Notes: generated by a model from the letters alone, not told the origin. Positions 49,421 to 61,076 are shown, counted from the stretch's first letter. The stretch is DNA of 64,000 nucleotides from an uncultured Clostridia bacterium (GCA_946403085.1 CAMIYM010000013.1:1-64000), one strand, 5' to 3'. Made by a program: numbers and translations.

Positions 49421-50434
49421 TTATAAGCGACCCAGCTTTACTAGTCTTACGACACAAGACTCAATGAACTTCTGGACTTCGCGTTCATACATAGCCTGGG
49501 ATCTCTCGTAGCACTCCATGTGATGCGCATTATTGACGATGACCATTCTCTTTCTCGAGCGCAGATTATCGTAGATATTGCGTGAACCTTCGGGTGTTGT
49601 TATATCATCTTCACCGCCCTGGAAAATCAGGACAGGAACCTTGATGCTGCTTGCATGAGTCGTGCAGTCGCATCTGTTGATATCAAAGCCGAACTTCGCC
49701 TGCGCGAGCCTTCTCATCCTTCCGATTATCCAGTCAGGATTGAGCTTAGTCGTCTGAGGCAGAGTTGCCTTAAGGAAATCAGAGAGCGAAGCCATCGGAG
49801 AATCAGCAATTATTCCGCAGACATTGGGATCAAAATCTTTCTGCTGTGCGGCGAGAAGACATGCTGTGGCGCCAACGCCTCTTGCCACGAGATAGATCCT
49901 GCAGTTATTGCCGAGGCGCCTTCTCGTGAAGTTGAACCACTCATTGAGATCGACACTCTCCATAAGTCCCCATGTAAAATTCTTACCGCTGCTCATTCCG
50001 TGACCTCTCATGTGAGTGATGAGGCAGTGGCACTGTACTTTTCGCATCATGAGTCTCGCGTATGCGGCCATCTCTGCAGGAGATTCATCGTAGCCGTGAA
50101 CCAGGATCACCATGTTGCGGCATGATCTGTCTGATGAAGGCCTGTAATAGCCTGAAAGACTGCATCCGTCGAATGTCGTGGTCCTTACGCCGAGCCACTC
50201 GTTATGGAATGTATAGAACCAGTTCTTGCCGCGTCCGATTATCGTGCTGCGGTCGATATGCTTGGGCGACCTGTCGACCTGAGGAAGCGGCTTAGGTCTT
50301 TTGAAGAGCTTCTTGAATATCTTGTCGGTGTAGCGGAGGAAAAGCATGAAAAGACCCCCTCCGACGAGGATCAATACAAGCACCACTAATACCGCAACGA
50401 GGATCGCGGTTACATTTGAACCATTATCCGGCAA
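49421..50434 (-). CDS. Alpha/beta hydrolase
   Basis: NMVILVHGYDESPAEMAAYARLM; LITHMRGHGMSSGKNFTWG; PVLIFQGGEDDITTPEGSRNIY. Confidence 0.88.
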   Translation of the reverse strand: MPDNGSNVTAILVAVLVVLVLILVGGGLFMLFLRYTDKIFKKLFKRPKPLPQVDRSPKHIDRSTIIGRGKNWFYTFHNEWLGVRTTTFDGCSLSGYYRPSSDRSCRNMVILVHGYDESPAEMAAYARLMMRKVQCHCLITHMRGHGMSSGKNFTWGLMESVDLNEWFNFTRRRLGNNCRIYLVARGVGATACLLAAQQKDFDPNVCGIIADSPMASLSDFLKATLPQTTKLNPDWIIGRMRRLAQAKFGFDINRCDCTTHASSIKVPVLIFQGGEDDITTPEGSRNIYDNLRSRKRMVIVNNAHHMECYERSQAMYEREVQKFIESCVVRLVKLGRL

Positions 50435-51674
50435 TTATTCCCTCCGGGCTGTCCTTCCCGGAGCTCAGGAGCTGACAGCCGCTTTCTGTTACCAGGCAGT
50501 CATCCTCGATCCTGAATCCGATGTTCCACTCAGGGATATACACACCGGGCTCTACCGCAAGACAATTACCTGCTTCGAATTCTTTGTCCCTGGGCCCGAC
50601 GTCATGGACGTCCAGTCCCAGATAGTGGGAAGTGTTATGCCAGTAGTACCGGCGAACATCCTCCACTGTAAAATTATCAGGGATAAGCCCCTGCCCTGCA
50701 AGCCATTTGCCGGCGATGTCATACATTTGTGAATTAAGTCCGGCAAATGTTTTACCGGGCGCTATATACCCGAAAGCAGCCTTTCTCAAGGCTCTTATGA
50801 GGTCTAAAAGCTTCATTCTCTTATCGTCTTCGCCCTCAGGTCCTCCGACGAAAAACACCCTCGATATGTCAGCGCAGTATCCGTTCATCCTGGCGCCGCA
50901 GTCAAGCTGGATGATAGAGCCTTCTTCCGCTATTCCGTCGCCGTCTCTCTCGGGATCCGAATGATGCAGATAGAAAGCATTCTTGCCGCACGAGACAATG
51001 GTCTCAAAGGCAAAAGCCATCGAGCTTCTCTTTGCCATCTCATATTCAAGCTTAAGATAAAGCTCATACTCGGACACGCCGGGCCTGATGAGCTTCTTCA
51101 TCTCATCGATCGCTTCCTCAGTGATCCTTGCGGCCTCTCTTATAGATTCGATCTCATAAGGCTGCTTAATAAGGCGGAGCTTCGTCGTGATCTCTGAAAG
51201 GTCAGAAGCCTTGCGGCCATCCTTTTCGATCTGCTTCTTAAGATCAAAAGGCTTGTTCATCACAGATGACCCGTCAAGGAAGATATTAATGGAACTGTCT
51301 TTGATAAGCTCGAACTCTTTCTCCTCATACTTCTCGAGATCATGTATATCATCTGCCGCAATGCCCGAGATGGCTGCGATATCAGCATAATCCATTCTCT
51401 TGCCGTGCCAGCGCTCCTTCATGGAATCATGTGCAGGCGCGAAAATACTTTCCGTGACTTTGCCATCATCCTTCTCTAACACAAGAACAAATCCGGCATG
51501 CTCAAGGCCCGTCAGATAGAAGAAGTTCCTGTCGACAAAGAACCTGTAATCGGAATCAGCTGACATATGCTTTTCTTCACCCGAGAAAAGCAGCGCCGCG
51601 GTGCGGTCCGGCAACGCGGCGGCAAAGCGCTCTCTATTAAGTTTGTAAACCGCAGGGTTCGTCATGCTTACCAC
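50424..51674 (-). CDS. Xaa-Pro aminopeptidase (M24)
   Basis: IQLDCGARMNGYCADISRVFFVGG; HNTSHYLGLDVHDVGPRD; LAVEPGVYIPEWNIGFRIEDDCLVTESG. Confidence 0.92.
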   Translation of the reverse strand: MVSMTNPAVYKLNRERFAAALPDRTAALLFSGEEKHMSADSDYRFFVDRNFFYLTGLEHAGFVLVLEKDDGKVTESIFAPAHDSMKERWHGKRMDYADIAAISGIAADDIHDLEKYEEKEFELIKDSSINIFLDGSSVMNKPFDLKKQIEKDGRKASDLSEITTKLRLIKQPYEIESIREAARITEEAIDEMKKLIRPGVSEYELYLKLEYEMAKRSSMAFAFETIVSCGKNAFYLHHSDPERDGDGIAEEGSIIQLDCGARMNGYCADISRVFFVGGPEGEDDKRMKLLDLIRALRKAAFGYIAPGKTFAGLNSQMYDIAGKWLAGQGLIPDNFTVEDVRRYYWHNTSHYLGLDVHDVGPRDKEFEAGNCLAVEPGVYIPEWNIGFRIEDDCLVTESGCQLLSSGKDSPEGIIAG

Positions 51675-52333
51675 TGCTTGACTCCGTCCGAACGGACATT
51701 GTATTCGTCGAAGAGGATCGTGTTGTTGATGTAATTCAGCGTAGCTGCCGGCGATCTTCTGATGAGGCCAGGGTTGCCGATTACGATGGAACCGTCCGGT
51801 ACGTCGAAGTTGACATAAGCACCGGGAGCGATAAGAACATTATTGCCGATCCTGATATTGCCTACGATAACGGCATTGGCGCCGATCCAGACATAATTGC
51901 CGATGTGAGGAGAACCCTTTCTCTTACCTCTGAACTGTGTACCGATGACGACACCTGTGGAAACGTTGACATTATGTCCGATAACGCTCTTGGGGTGAAT
52001 GATGACACGGCCGAAATGCGCAAGATAAAAGCCCTTGCCGATGTCAGTGTCATAAGGGATCTGGAAATGATATTTACGGCTCAGTCTGTCGAGTCTGAAA
52101 TTGGTGACTCCGAACTTGAGCTGGTAGAGCTTCTTTCTGATACCGTCGTACTTCTTGACCTGGTCAGCATAGTAACGGGTACGACGCATAACGCTTATAT
52201 AGCTGAACTCAGGGGAAGACCTTCTCTCTTCGAGATAGCATGCGTAGATATTCTTATAGCGGCGTGCATTACCGGTGTATCTGAACAAATCGGCATATAT
52301 AATGTCTTTAAGTTCGTCAGTCATGGTACGCAC
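51668..52333 (-). CDS. Serine acetyltransferase-like hexapeptide transferase
   Basis: GKGFYLAHFGRVIIHPKSVIGHNVNVSTGVVIGTQFRGKRKGSPHIGNYVWIGANAVIVGNIRIGNNVLIAPGAYVN. Confidence 0.9.
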   Translation of the reverse strand: MRTMTDELKDIIYADLFRYTGNARRYKNIYACYLEERRSSPEFSYISVMRRTRYYADQVKKYDGIRKKLYQLKFGVTNFRLDRLSRKYHFQIPYDTDIGKGFYLAHFGRVIIHPKSVIGHNVNVSTGVVIGTQFRGKRKGSPHIGNYVWIGANAVIVGNIRIGNNVLIAPGAYVNFDVPDGSIVIGNPGLIRRSPAATLNYINNTILFDEYNVRSDGVKQW

Positions 52334-52547
52334 TTCTCCTCATAGTAATTCTATTCTAAAATATTATTACTTTTCGATTTTAAACTCAATAAGGTTTTAC
52401 GGCCAAAACCCCTGTTACATTCGTTTTGTAATAATTTTCGGGAACAATTATTTCTCAAACACGCTTTACACTCTAAACAAAGAAATATACAATTTTTCTA
52501 AGAAATCCTACAATTACATTCTACAATGTACAAAAGGAAGTTATCGC

Positions 52548-53300
52548 ATGAATATCGAGAAAGAACTTGCCAAAAGATTAATGGATGAAGGCGAATCCGG
52601 CAACCGCCAGGAAGCCTATAACAGCGAGATCAGCTTCTATGAACTCGTAGCGAGCGGCAACATGCACAGACTCGAAGAAGCCCTGAAGACATTAGGAGCC
52701 AACCAGACTTTTGGCGTATTAAGCCCCGATAAAGTCCGCAACGTCAAGTATCATACGGTAATCCTTACCGCCCTCGTAAGCCGTTTCTGCATCGAGGCCG
52801 GCCTTGAGATCTCCGTCGCATACAATCTCAGCGATATCTACATCGAACTTATCGACGCCGCTAACTCCATTGAAGAGATCTACAGCGTCCAGAACGACAT
52901 GCTCCGTTCCTACTGCCGCAAGATGAGCGACCTGTCCAAGAACCGTGTCGTCTCACGCCATATCGTCGTAGCCATCGACCACATCAGGTCCCACATCCAG
53001 GAGAACCTCACAGTCGAATCCATTGCAGACTCCCTCTCCCTCAACTCGAGCTACTTATCCAAGCTCTTCAAGCAGGAGATGGGCATCACATTAAGCCGCT
53101 ACATAAGAGACCAGAAGATCAATGTCGCATGCAACATGCTGCGCCACTTAGACGAGTCTTCCCTCTCCATCGCAAATTATCTGGGCTTCTCATCCCAGTC
53201 CCACTTCATCCAGGTATTCAAGAAGTGCACCGGTTTAACTCCCGAAGAGTACCGCCGCAGGAACTACCACCAGAGCTGGATGGGCGATCAGGAAGAATAA
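52548..53300 (+). CDS. AraC-family regulator (track start at 52275 is too far 5')
   Basis: ATG at 52548 with aggaag RBS; IADSLSLNSSYLSKLFKQEMGITLSRYIRDQKINVACNMLRHLDESSLSIANYLGFSSQSHFIQVFKKCTGLTPEEYRR. Confidence 0.93.
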   Translation: MNIEKELAKRLMDEGESGNRQEAYNSEISFYELVASGNMHRLEEALKTLGANQTFGVLSPDKVRNVKYHTVILTALVSRFCIEAGLEISVAYNLSDIYIELIDAANSIEEIYSVQNDMLRSYCRKMSDLSKNRVVSRHIVVAIDHIRSHIQENLTVESIADSLSLNSSYLSKLFKQEMGITLSRYIRDQKINVACNMLRHLDESSLSIANYLGFSSQSHFIQVFKKCTGLTPEEYRRRNYHQSWMGDQEE

Positions 53301-53763
53301 TTTTTGTTTGTTGATTTGTTTTTTAGGGCTGTCCGTTCGCGGGCAGCCTTTTTGATATATTGGAAATTCAGTTGTTTTTGGATACTACAGACTAAATCAT
53401 CAAAAAGCGGTTCTTCACGATCATAAAGTTATTAGGCAAAGAAATATGGTCTAAATGTGCCCCGGCATGCCCATATCTCGAAAATGGTATTCGCGCAGCT
53501 CGTAAATTATGCTGGCGACGATGCTAATTAGATCTTGCTCCTTACAGTGCGCGAAAATGTACGCATTTTGATACCAAATGCGTACGTTTTTTGGTCTTGT
53601 AGTGTACAAAGGGCAAATTTGTAATCATTTCGGGGTCAAATGCGTACACTTTTGCGTACGCTGATGTGGTGAGACATGAGCCATTGCTGAAATTTTGCCA
53701 AATCAGGTCGGCGAATTTAGCAAAATCGCACTCTAGTCTGTAGGTTCGGTAAAAAACATCCCT

Positions 53764-56700
53764 TTACTCAGCGCTCTTCAGTGACTCGGCCATGTCGATC
53801 TTCTCGATCTTGGCGCGCATGATGAGATTTACCACAGTCGAGAACAAGAGGACGAAGGCTAAAGAGATGATATAGCTCAGCAAAGTGATGCGGACCTGGT
53901 AAGTTACCATGTCCATCGCGATCTGCGCCATTACATAGCGGTGGAGGACGAAGCCCAGCGGGATGCCGACGAGGAAGCCCAAGAGCACAAGGATGACGTT
54001 CTCACGAGTTACATAGGCGCCGGTCTCCTTGCGGTTGAAGCCCATGACTTTCAAGGTCGCGATCTCTCTTATACGCTCGGTGATGTTGATGTTATTCAGG
54101 TTGAAAAGGACGATGAATGCGAGCGCGGCGGCGCAGACTACAACGAGCACGATGACGTAGTTCAGACGCTCCATTGTGTTCGAGAAACTCTCTCTGGAAT
54201 CGAGCGTCGCGGACCAGGTCTTGACGTCGTAGTTGTCAGACAGGTAGGAAGCGACTTTGTAAGCCTCTTCTGCACTCTTGCCGGATGTCTTAACGAGGAG
54301 TGTCTCAGGCGTGTAAGGTTTGCCGAAGGCCTCCCTGTAGGTGTTAGGCGTCATGAGTGCGTAGTGGAAGGTGTAGTTCGTGAAGATGGCGCCGACTTTG
54401 AGGTTTACTTCGTGCTCATCATCGCCATATAACAATGTTACAGTGTCGCCAACCTTGACATTATTCTTCTCTGCGAGCTTGCCGGAGATAGCGACTTCGC
54501 CGTCCTGAGGCCATGCGACTTGCTTGCCGGTCTTTATGTCCGTGAGGCCGAAGATCGAAGCTACACTCTCATCGTCAGAGATGAACATCTCGAGATCTCT
54601 TACATATCCGGAACCGTTGTTCTTGGCTGTATCGTCCTTGGCAAGAACGTAATCGAAGGTAACACCGGAGTTCTCGCGGGCGTCTTTCACAGCCTCTTCT
54701 ATCGCATACTGCCTGTATTTATCGTCGAAGGTGACTTTAAGATCGTATTTCATGATGTCGTCGTACTGGAAATTGACGACATTGCAGATTGAGTCGTAAA
54801 GGCCGAAGGCTGTGATCAGGAGCGCAGTGCAGCCGGCGATGCCGACGATCATCATCCACATTCTCTTCTTGAAGCGGAAGACATTGCGCGCAGACACCTT
54901 ATGAAGGAACTTCATCCTCTTCCAGATGAAGCCGATGTATTCGAGGAAGATGCGCTTGCCCGGGAGCGGTGCCTTAGGTCTGATAAGTTCGGCGGGCATG
55001 CCTGTCAGCGCGGACATTGCGGTAACCACCGTAACGCCAACTGTGCAAAGGAGTGACACGCCCATCGAGAGGATGAAGAGCGGGATGCTCGTCGCGAAGT
55101 CGAGATCCGTAAAGCCGTACATCATACGATAGACTTCCCAGATTACGGCAGGGAAAAGCTTCGTTCCGCCAAGGAATCCGAGGATGCAGCCCAGGACGGA
55201 TGCTGAGCCTGCATAGATCGCATATTTCATTATGATCGAGAAGTCCGTGTATCCCAGAGCTCTCATGGTTCCGATGATGCCGCGTTCGTCGCTTACCATA
55301 CGGCTCATCGTGGTCGAGCATACGAGTGCCGCGATCGCGAAAAAGAACACCGGGAAGACAGCTGCGACGCCGTCAACGATCTTCGAGTCGTTGTCGAAGC
55401 AGACGTAGCCCGTATTCTTGTTACGTCCAAGCACATAAGTATCAGGATCATCTACCGACGCGAGCAATACATAACCATATACAAGATCTGTTCTGAATAC
55501 GCCGTCAGCGGTGTTCGCGAATTCGGAATAGCCTTTCCAGAGCTCGAAAACACCGTCATCGTATTCTTTCTTACCGTCATTTAATTTCTTCTGGGCATCG
55601 TTCAATTCCTTGACGCCCTTGTTGTACTGCTTCACACCGTCGTTGTACTTCTTGAGGCCGTCCTCATACTGGGCTTCAGCCTTCTTGTACTGATCGTAGC
55701 CGATATCGTATTTTGCTTTTCCGGCCTGGTATTGCTTATAGCTGTCGTTATAAGTCTTAAGGTATGTCTCATACTGTGTCTGGGCAGCTTCAAGCTCCTG
55801 CTCCTTGGCGGGGAAAGATGCCTCGACCTGCTCTAAGTAAGCAAGCGATGCCTTTGCTTCCTCAAGCTGCTTTTTAAGTCCGGCGAGAGTGTTTTTCTGT
55901 GTGGTGATCTTAGCCTGCAGCTCCTCTATCTTTTCGGGATCGGTCTCTGAGGCAAGCTGGCTTTCGAGGTTCGTAATTCCTGCTTCAACAGAAGGGATCG
56001 CCTGGTTCAGGTCTGCAATGCCCTTTTTGGCCTGAGTGATGCCGTCGGCGGTCTGCTTTTTCGCGCTCTCGAGCTGGGCGCGGCCGTCTGTGATGCCCTT
56101 CTTCATTGTGTCGAGCTGCTTTTTGAAGCTGTCCAATTCCTTCTTGCCCTTATCGAGCTGAGCTTTGCTCGCGCTGAGCGTTGCCTTGCCGGAATTGAGC
56201 TGTTTTTTCGCATCGTCAAGCTGCTTCTTGGACTTATCGATAGTCTTCTTCGCATCTACTAATTTCTTGCGGTTCTTGTCTATCTCTTTCTGGCCGTCTT
56301 CTAACTTTTTCTTAGCGTCATCAAGTTCTTTCTGGCCATCCTGAAGTTCTTCCCAGGCGTCATCCAGGCCGTCATTGAATTCGTCAAAGCCGTCGTAGAG
56401 CTTCTGGTATTCTTCCTGGATCTTGGCATCAAATCTTTCCTTGATCACGGTCTCAAGGATGTCGCCGTATTTTTTCTCAGCTTCAGATGCCCAGTTCTTA
56501 TATTCGTCCGAAAAGATATAGATGCCGGTATCCGCATAGAGGTAAGCCTCTGTGTAATACTCGGAATCGAAAGCTCCGGGGAGTGCGCAAACATAGAATG
56601 AAATTGTGCCTGAACCCTCGTTGGAAGTGCCTCTCTGGAAGTTAAGATACAGAGGTGATCTCGCGGTGCCGACAACAGTGTATTCCTTGTACTTGAACAT

Positions 56701-57180
56701 CTTCATCGCGCTCTCGCTCGTCTCATCAGAGATGACGAGCTTCGTGCCCGCTTCAGCACCCGGAACCTGATAAGCATCGACTACGATCTCGTCGGGTTTT
56801 TCGGGAAGGCGTCCTGACTCAAGAGACAAAGTGTTGACGTTATTAGTGATCGATAAGAAACGCACCGTCTTCGTGCTTACGCTGTTGCCGAAATAGCATG
56901 CGCAGTCGGCTGAGTAAGCGCCTTCGACAACGCAGTTCGTGCGCTCAGATAATTTCTTAATGTCTTCGTCGTCAAAGCCGATCGTAGAGAGCAGTCTGAA
57001 GTCGAACATCTTCGTCTCTTTTGTATATCTGTCGGCAGTATAAACGAACGACGGAGTAGTCACTTTGAGGCCTGCGAAAAATCCCACGCCAAGAGCGATT
57101 ATCGCGAAGATCGCGATAAATCTCGGCAGTGTCATCTTGATCGATCTTAAGATCGTTTTTATGTAGGGACTTCTTACCAT
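53764..57180 (-). CDS. ABC transporter permease, FtsX-like, with long coiled-coil extracellular domain
   Basis: Two FtsX-like TM blocks around DAKKQLDDAKKQLNSGKATLSASKAQLDKGKKEL coiled coil. Confidence 0.9.
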   Translation of the reverse strand: MVRSPYIKTILRSIKMTLPRFIAIFAIIALGVGFFAGLKVTTPSFVYTADRYTKETKMFDFRLLSTIGFDDEDIKKLSERTNCVVEGAYSADCACYFGNSVSTKTVRFLSITNNVNTLSLESGRLPEKPDEIVVDAYQVPGAEAGTKLVISDETSESAMKMFKYKEYTVVGTARSPLYLNFQRGTSNEGSGTISFYVCALPGAFDSEYYTEAYLYADTGIYIFSDEYKNWASEAEKKYGDILETVIKERFDAKIQEEYQKLYDGFDEFNDGLDDAWEELQDGQKELDDAKKKLEDGQKEIDKNRKKLVDAKKTIDKSKKQLDDAKKQLNSGKATLSASKAQLDKGKKELDSFKKQLDTMKKGITDGRAQLESAKKQTADGITQAKKGIADLNQAIPSVEAGITNLESQLASETDPEKIEELQAKITTQKNTLAGLKKQLEEAKASLAYLEQVEASFPAKEQELEAAQTQYETYLKTYNDSYKQYQAGKAKYDIGYDQYKKAEAQYEDGLKKYNDGVKQYNKGVKELNDAQKKLNDGKKEYDDGVFELWKGYSEFANTADGVFRTDLVYGYVLLASVDDPDTYVLGRNKNTGYVCFDNDSKIVDGVAAVFPVFFFAIAALVCSTTMSRMVSDERGIIGTMRALGYTDFSIIMKYAIYAGSASVLGCILGFLGGTKLFPAVIWEVYRMMYGFTDLDFATSIPLFILSMGVSLLCTVGVTVVTAMSALTGMPAELIRPKAPLPGKRIFLEYIGFIWKRMKFLHKVSARNVFRFKKRMWMMIVGIAGCTALLITAFGLYDSICNVVNFQYDDIMKYDLKVTFDDKYRQYAIEEAVKDARENSGVTFDYVLAKDDTAKNNGSGYVRDLEMFISDDESVASIFGLTDIKTGKQVAWPQDGEVAISGKLAEKNNVKVGDTVTLLYGDDEHEVNLKVGAIFTNYTFHYALMTPNTYREAFGKPYTPETLLVKTSGKSAEEAYKVASYLSDNYDVKTWSATLDSRESFSNTMERLNYVIVLVVVCAAALAFIVLFNLNNINITERIREIATLKVMGFNRKETGAYVTRENVILVLLGFLVGIPLGFVLHRYVMAQIAMDMVTYQVRITLLSYIISLAFVLLFSTVVNLIMRAKIEKIDMAESLKSAE

Positions 57181-57875
57181 TCGAGTGTTTCTACATCCAC
57201 AGGATCTTTATTAACAATGTTGCTCGTGATCTTGCCGTTCTTGACTCTAATTACTCTGTCAGCCATCGCGGTAAGTGCGGAGTTGTGCGTGATAATTACT
57301 ACTGTCATGCCCTTCTCGGTGCTCAGGGACTGGAGGAGCTTTAATATCGATTTACCTGTCTGGTAATCGAGCGCGCCCGTAGGCTCATCGCAAAGCAAGA
57401 GCTTGGGGTTCTTGGCGATCGCTCTTGCTATTGAGACTCTTTGCTGCTCACCGCCTGAGAGCTGCGCCGGGAAGTTATTCTTACGGTCAGCAAGGCCGAC
57501 TTCCTCCATGAGAAGATCGCAGCTTATCGGATCTTTTACGAGCTGCGCTGCCATCTCGACATTCTCATATGCAGTGAGATTCGGGATGAGGTTATAGAAC
57601 TGGAAAACGAAGCCGACATTCTGTCTTCTGAAAAGAGCGAGTTCGTTAGCATTAAGCCTGGATATCTCTTTGCCGTCGAGGAAGACCTCACCTGTCGTGA
57701 GTCTGTCCATGCCGCCTAAGATATTGAGCAGTGTTGTCTTGCCGGCACCTGACTGGCCGACGATGACGCAGAGCTCGCCCTTTTCGATATAGAAGTCGCA
57801 GCCGTCAAGCGCGTTAACGTTGACAGAACCTGTCTTGTAGATCTTCCTTACATCTTTGAATTCAATGTATGACAT
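57174..57875 (-). CDS. ABC transporter ATPase (LolD/MacB type)
   Basis: [58 protein letters not shown]. Confidence 0.94.
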   Translation of the reverse strand: MSYIEFKDVRKIYKTGSVNVNALDGCDFYIEKGELCVIVGQSGAGKTTLLNILGGMDRLTTGEVFLDGKEISRLNANELALFRRQNVGFVFQFYNLIPNLTAYENVEMAAQLVKDPISCDLLMEEVGLADRKNNFPAQLSGGEQQRVSIARAIAKNPKLLLCDEPTGALDYQTGKSILKLLQSLSTEKGMTVVIITHNSALTAMADRVIRVKNGKITSNIVNKDPVDVETLEW

Positions 57876-57887
57876 AATCTTCTCCTG

Positions 57888-59378
57888 TTATCTGACCTCA
57901 GTCTTCATAGGCTTCATGTCGTAGTCTTTCGCGAAGTCCGACAGCTTTGACGGCACGCTGATATAAAGCCTGGGGCAATACTCGAATGCGTATTTCCCGA
58001 TCGAAGAACATGAATCAGGTATCTTTATGTAGCTTAGTTCGTCACAGCCGATGAACGCCTTTTCGCCAATGAAATCAACGTTATCGGGGATGCGTACGTA
58101 GTGCAGGTCCTCGCATGTGTTGAACGCGGAATTCTTGATCTGCCTGACCGAATCCGGAAGGATCACGACCGTTAAAAGATCGCAGTCCCTGAAGCAGTCC
58201 GCGCCTATCTCTGTGATGTGGCTGTCCGCCTCGAAAACAACGGTATGAAATCCCGTGATCCCCGCAGGGAGCTGCAGCGAGCCGCTTCCTGAGATATGGC
58301 ACACGCCGTCTCTCGTGATCTCGAATCTCGCACCATTATGGTTGTTTCCGCAATAACCTGCGACCGGCACGCCATGCCTCGTATCCGCGTCCATTATCCT
58401 GTGATCGTTCGAAAAAGACTCGAGCGGCAGCAGATAGTACTTTGTCGAATCGTTGTAGGTCGTTACGTCCTTTTCTTCCTGCAGGAATCTTGCCATGTCG
58501 TAAGTCGGATCGACGAAGCGCCACTTGCCTCCGAGATAGACTGCAGCCCATGCATGGTCAGCATAATCGCCGTGACCAGGTTTTCGCGTTGTAAGCTCTT
58601 TATAATCCGAGAACCCTATGCCGAACTCGACGACAGCAGGTATGCCCTGCGCCCTGCAGAGTGCGACGAACGCATTGCAGAAACCCTCGCAGATTGCCTT
58701 GCCGCTCCTTATGACTTCGATCGCGCTGTCCTGATAACCTGCAGCACTGGCCTTTACCTGGGCTTTGTCGTAAGCCATATCACTCGAGATGAACTTGTAG
58801 ATGCGGAAGACCTTCTCCCAGTCATCTGCCGCGCCTTTGACGATCCTCTCGGCATATCCCTTGATCACGGGATCATCTGCTTCGATGTCGTTCTGCGGCT
58901 CCAGGCACTCCTTCAAGGACTTATCATCTGTCCAGAGTTCCTTCGTCGTCCCGAGATTATATTCGTAATTCTCAGACCTCCAGAAATAAATGGCATTTCC
59001 GTTCCTGAAGATCAGATTGTCACCGTTATTTACGGTCATGCCGTAAGCTTCGTATGAGATGACTACGTTATAGAGCGTATCTTCGTCCATGAAGCCGATC
59101 AGATCGACATCAAAGTTTTTTCCGCCGGTCTGGAAGTTCTTCACCACACGCGAATTCTTAAGCTTTAAGAGCGTGACATCGTACTTTCTCTCAGCAGAAG
59201 ATTCGAAAACAAGACGTGAGCCTAAAGTGCGCATCAAAAGCGAAGAACCGTCAACTAAAGTCACCTCATAAGAAATAAAGGAAGCGGGCATAAATGCCCC
59301 CTTCCCTTGTACTTGAGGAAAAGATCCAAGGGTAAAAGAAGCGCAAAGCACTAATGACGCTATTACCCTCAAGATCAT
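57888..59378 (-). CDS. Transglutaminase-like protein with C-terminal BspA-type leucine-rich repeats
   Basis: GKAICEGFCNAFVALCRAQGIPAVVEFGIG...HAWAAVYLGGKWRFVDPTYD; IGADCFRDCDLLTVVILPDSVRQIKNSAFNTCEDLHYVRIPDNVDFIGEKAFIGCDEL. Confidence 0.9.
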   Translation of the reverse strand: MILRVIASLVLCASFTLGSFPQVQGKGAFMPASFISYEVTLVDGSSLLMRTLGSRLVFESSAERKYDVTLLKLKNSRVVKNFQTGGKNFDVDLIGFMDEDTLYNVVISYEAYGMTVNNGDNLIFRNGNAIYFWRSENYEYNLGTTKELWTDDKSLKECLEPQNDIEADDPVIKGYAERIVKGAADDWEKVFRIYKFISSDMAYDKAQVKASAAGYQDSAIEVIRSGKAICEGFCNAFVALCRAQGIPAVVEFGIGFSDYKELTTRKPGHGDYADHAWAAVYLGGKWRFVDPTYDMARFLQEEKDVTTYNDSTKYYLLPLESFSNDHRIMDADTRHGVPVAGYCGNNHNGARFEITRDGVCHISGSGSLQLPAGITGFHTVVFEADSHITEIGADCFRDCDLLTVVILPDSVRQIKNSAFNTCEDLHYVRIPDNVDFIGEKAFIGCDELSYIKIPDSCSSIGKYAFEYCPRLYISVPSKLSDFAKDYDMKPMKTEVR

Positions 59379-59381
59379 TTA

Positions 59382-61076
59382 TCAGATCTCCTTAGCGAGC
59401 TTGATTGCCTCGTCTACAGTGATCTCAGATGCGTCCTTGGAATCTCTTCTCTTAACTTCAACGATTCCTTCGCCTGCTCTTCTTCCGACCGTGATACGGA
59501 GCGGGATACCGAGGAGGTCTGCATCCTTGAACTTAACGCCAGGACGTTCATTTCTATCATCAATCAAGACTTCGCATCCTGCCTTTGTAAGATCGTCGTA
59601 GATCTTGTTAGCGACAGTCATGAGTTCCTCGTCGTTAGCCTTTGTAGGAACAACGATTACCTTGTAAGGAGCAACGATAGAAGGCCAGATGATTCCGTCA
59701 TCATCGTGATACTGCTCGATGATGGCAGCAAGGACTCTTGATACGCCGATACCGTAGCAGCCCATTACCATGCTGTGCTCTTTGCCGTTGTTATCGAGAT
59801 ATACGCAGCCCAATGCATCAGAATACTTTGTGCCGAGCTTGAAGATGTGACCAACCTCAACGCCTCTTGCCATTCCGAGCTTGCCCTTGCCGCACTTGGG
59901 GCAGATATCGCCTGCCTTGGCATTAGTGATATCAGCGATCTTATCTGCTTCGAAATCTCTTCCGATATTAACGTTCTTGAAGTGATAGTCTGTCTCGCAT
60001 GCGCCGACTACGAAGTTCTTCATGCCTGCAACTTCAGGATCGACAACGATATCAACCTTCTGCTTGAGGTTAACAGGACCTGCAAATCCTACCTTCGCGC
60101 CTGTGATCATCTCGACATCAGCAAATGCTGCAAGCTCCATCTCTGTTGCATCATAGAGGTTGCCGAGCTTTGTCTCATTGATGTCTCTGTCACCTCTGCA
60201 CATAGCAGCAACGAACTTGCCGTCAATATTGTAGAGGATCGTCTTAACGAATGCATCAGGTCCGCAGTTCAGGTATCCGCAGAGCTCTTCGATAGTCTTA
60301 ACGTCAGGTGTGTGGATCTTCTCGATCTCGAGTTCCTCAGAGGTCTCAGGTGCAGGTCTTGTCCATCCGGCCTTCTCCTCATTTGCAGCATATCCGCACT
60401 CGTCGCAGAAGCAGATAGCATCTTCACCGACTTCGCTCTTTACCATGAACTCCTGTGAACCGGAACCGCCCATGGCACCCGAGTCAGCATCAACGATCGT
60501 GTAATCAAGTCCGAGTCTGTCGAAGATCGCTCTGTAAGCGTCGTACATCTTCTTGTAGGAGATATCAAGACCTGCCTCGTCAACGTCGAAAGAATAAGCA
60601 TCCTTCATGACGAACTCGCGCGCTCTGATAACGCCGAATCTCGGACGCTTCTCGTCTCTGTACTTATGCTGGATCTGGTAAAGCGTTACAGGGAGCTGCT
60701 TGTAAGATCTGATCGAATCTCTTACAGCTTCCGTGAAAGGCTCTTCGTGTGTCGGACCTAAGCAGAAAGATCTTCCGCCTCTGTCCGTAAGTCTGAACAT
60801 CTCAGGACCGAACTTCTCCCATCTGCCTGAACCCTGGTATGCCTCAGCAGGAAGAAGTGCCGGCATGATGAGCTCCTGTGCTCCTGCCTTGTCCATCTCT
60901 TCCCTGATAACTGCCTCGACCTTTCTGTAGGTGCGGTAGCCCATAGGCATGAATGAATAAACGCCTGATGCCATCTTGCGGATAAGGCCCGCTCTAAGCA
61001 TCAATCTGTGTGACGGAATCTCTGCATCTGCAGGTATTTCTCTCTGTGTAGCTAAAAAAAGTTCGGAAACTCTCAT
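59382..61076 (-). CDS. proS: Prolyl-tRNA synthetase
   Basis: [103 protein letters not shown]. Confidence 0.97.
   Translation of the reverse strand: MRVSELFLATQREIPADAEIPSHRLMLRAGLIRKMASGVYSFMPMGYRTYRKVEAVIREEMDKAGAQELIMPALLPAEAYQGSGRWEKFGPEMFRLTDRGGRSFCLGPTHEEPFTEAVRDSIRSYKQLPVTLYQIQHKYRDEKRPRFGVIRAREFVMKDAYSFDVDEAGLDISYKKMYDAYRAIFDRLGLDYTIVDADSGAMGGSGSQEFMVKSEVGEDAICFCDECGYAANEEKAGWTRPAPETSEELEIEKIHTPDVKTIEELCGYLNCGPDAFVKTILYNIDGKFVAAMCRGDRDINETKLGNLYDATEMELAAFADVEMITGAKVGFAGPVNLKQKVDIVVDPEVAGMKNFVVGACETDYHFKNVNIGRDFEADKIADITNAKAGDICPKCGKGKLGMARGVEVGHIFKLGTKYSDALGCVYLDNNGKEHSMVMGCYGIGVSRVLAAIIEQYHDDDGIIWPSIVAPYKVIVVPTKANDEELMTVANKIYDDLTKAGCEVLIDDRNERPGVKFKDADLLGIPLRITVGRRAGEGIVEVKRRDSKDASEITVDEAIKLAKEI

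Noticed and set aside
53764-57180. Long coiled-coil region in the FtsX permease as a possible novel fusion
   Set aside because: Long periplasmic/extracellular coiled coils are common in this Bacillota permease type.
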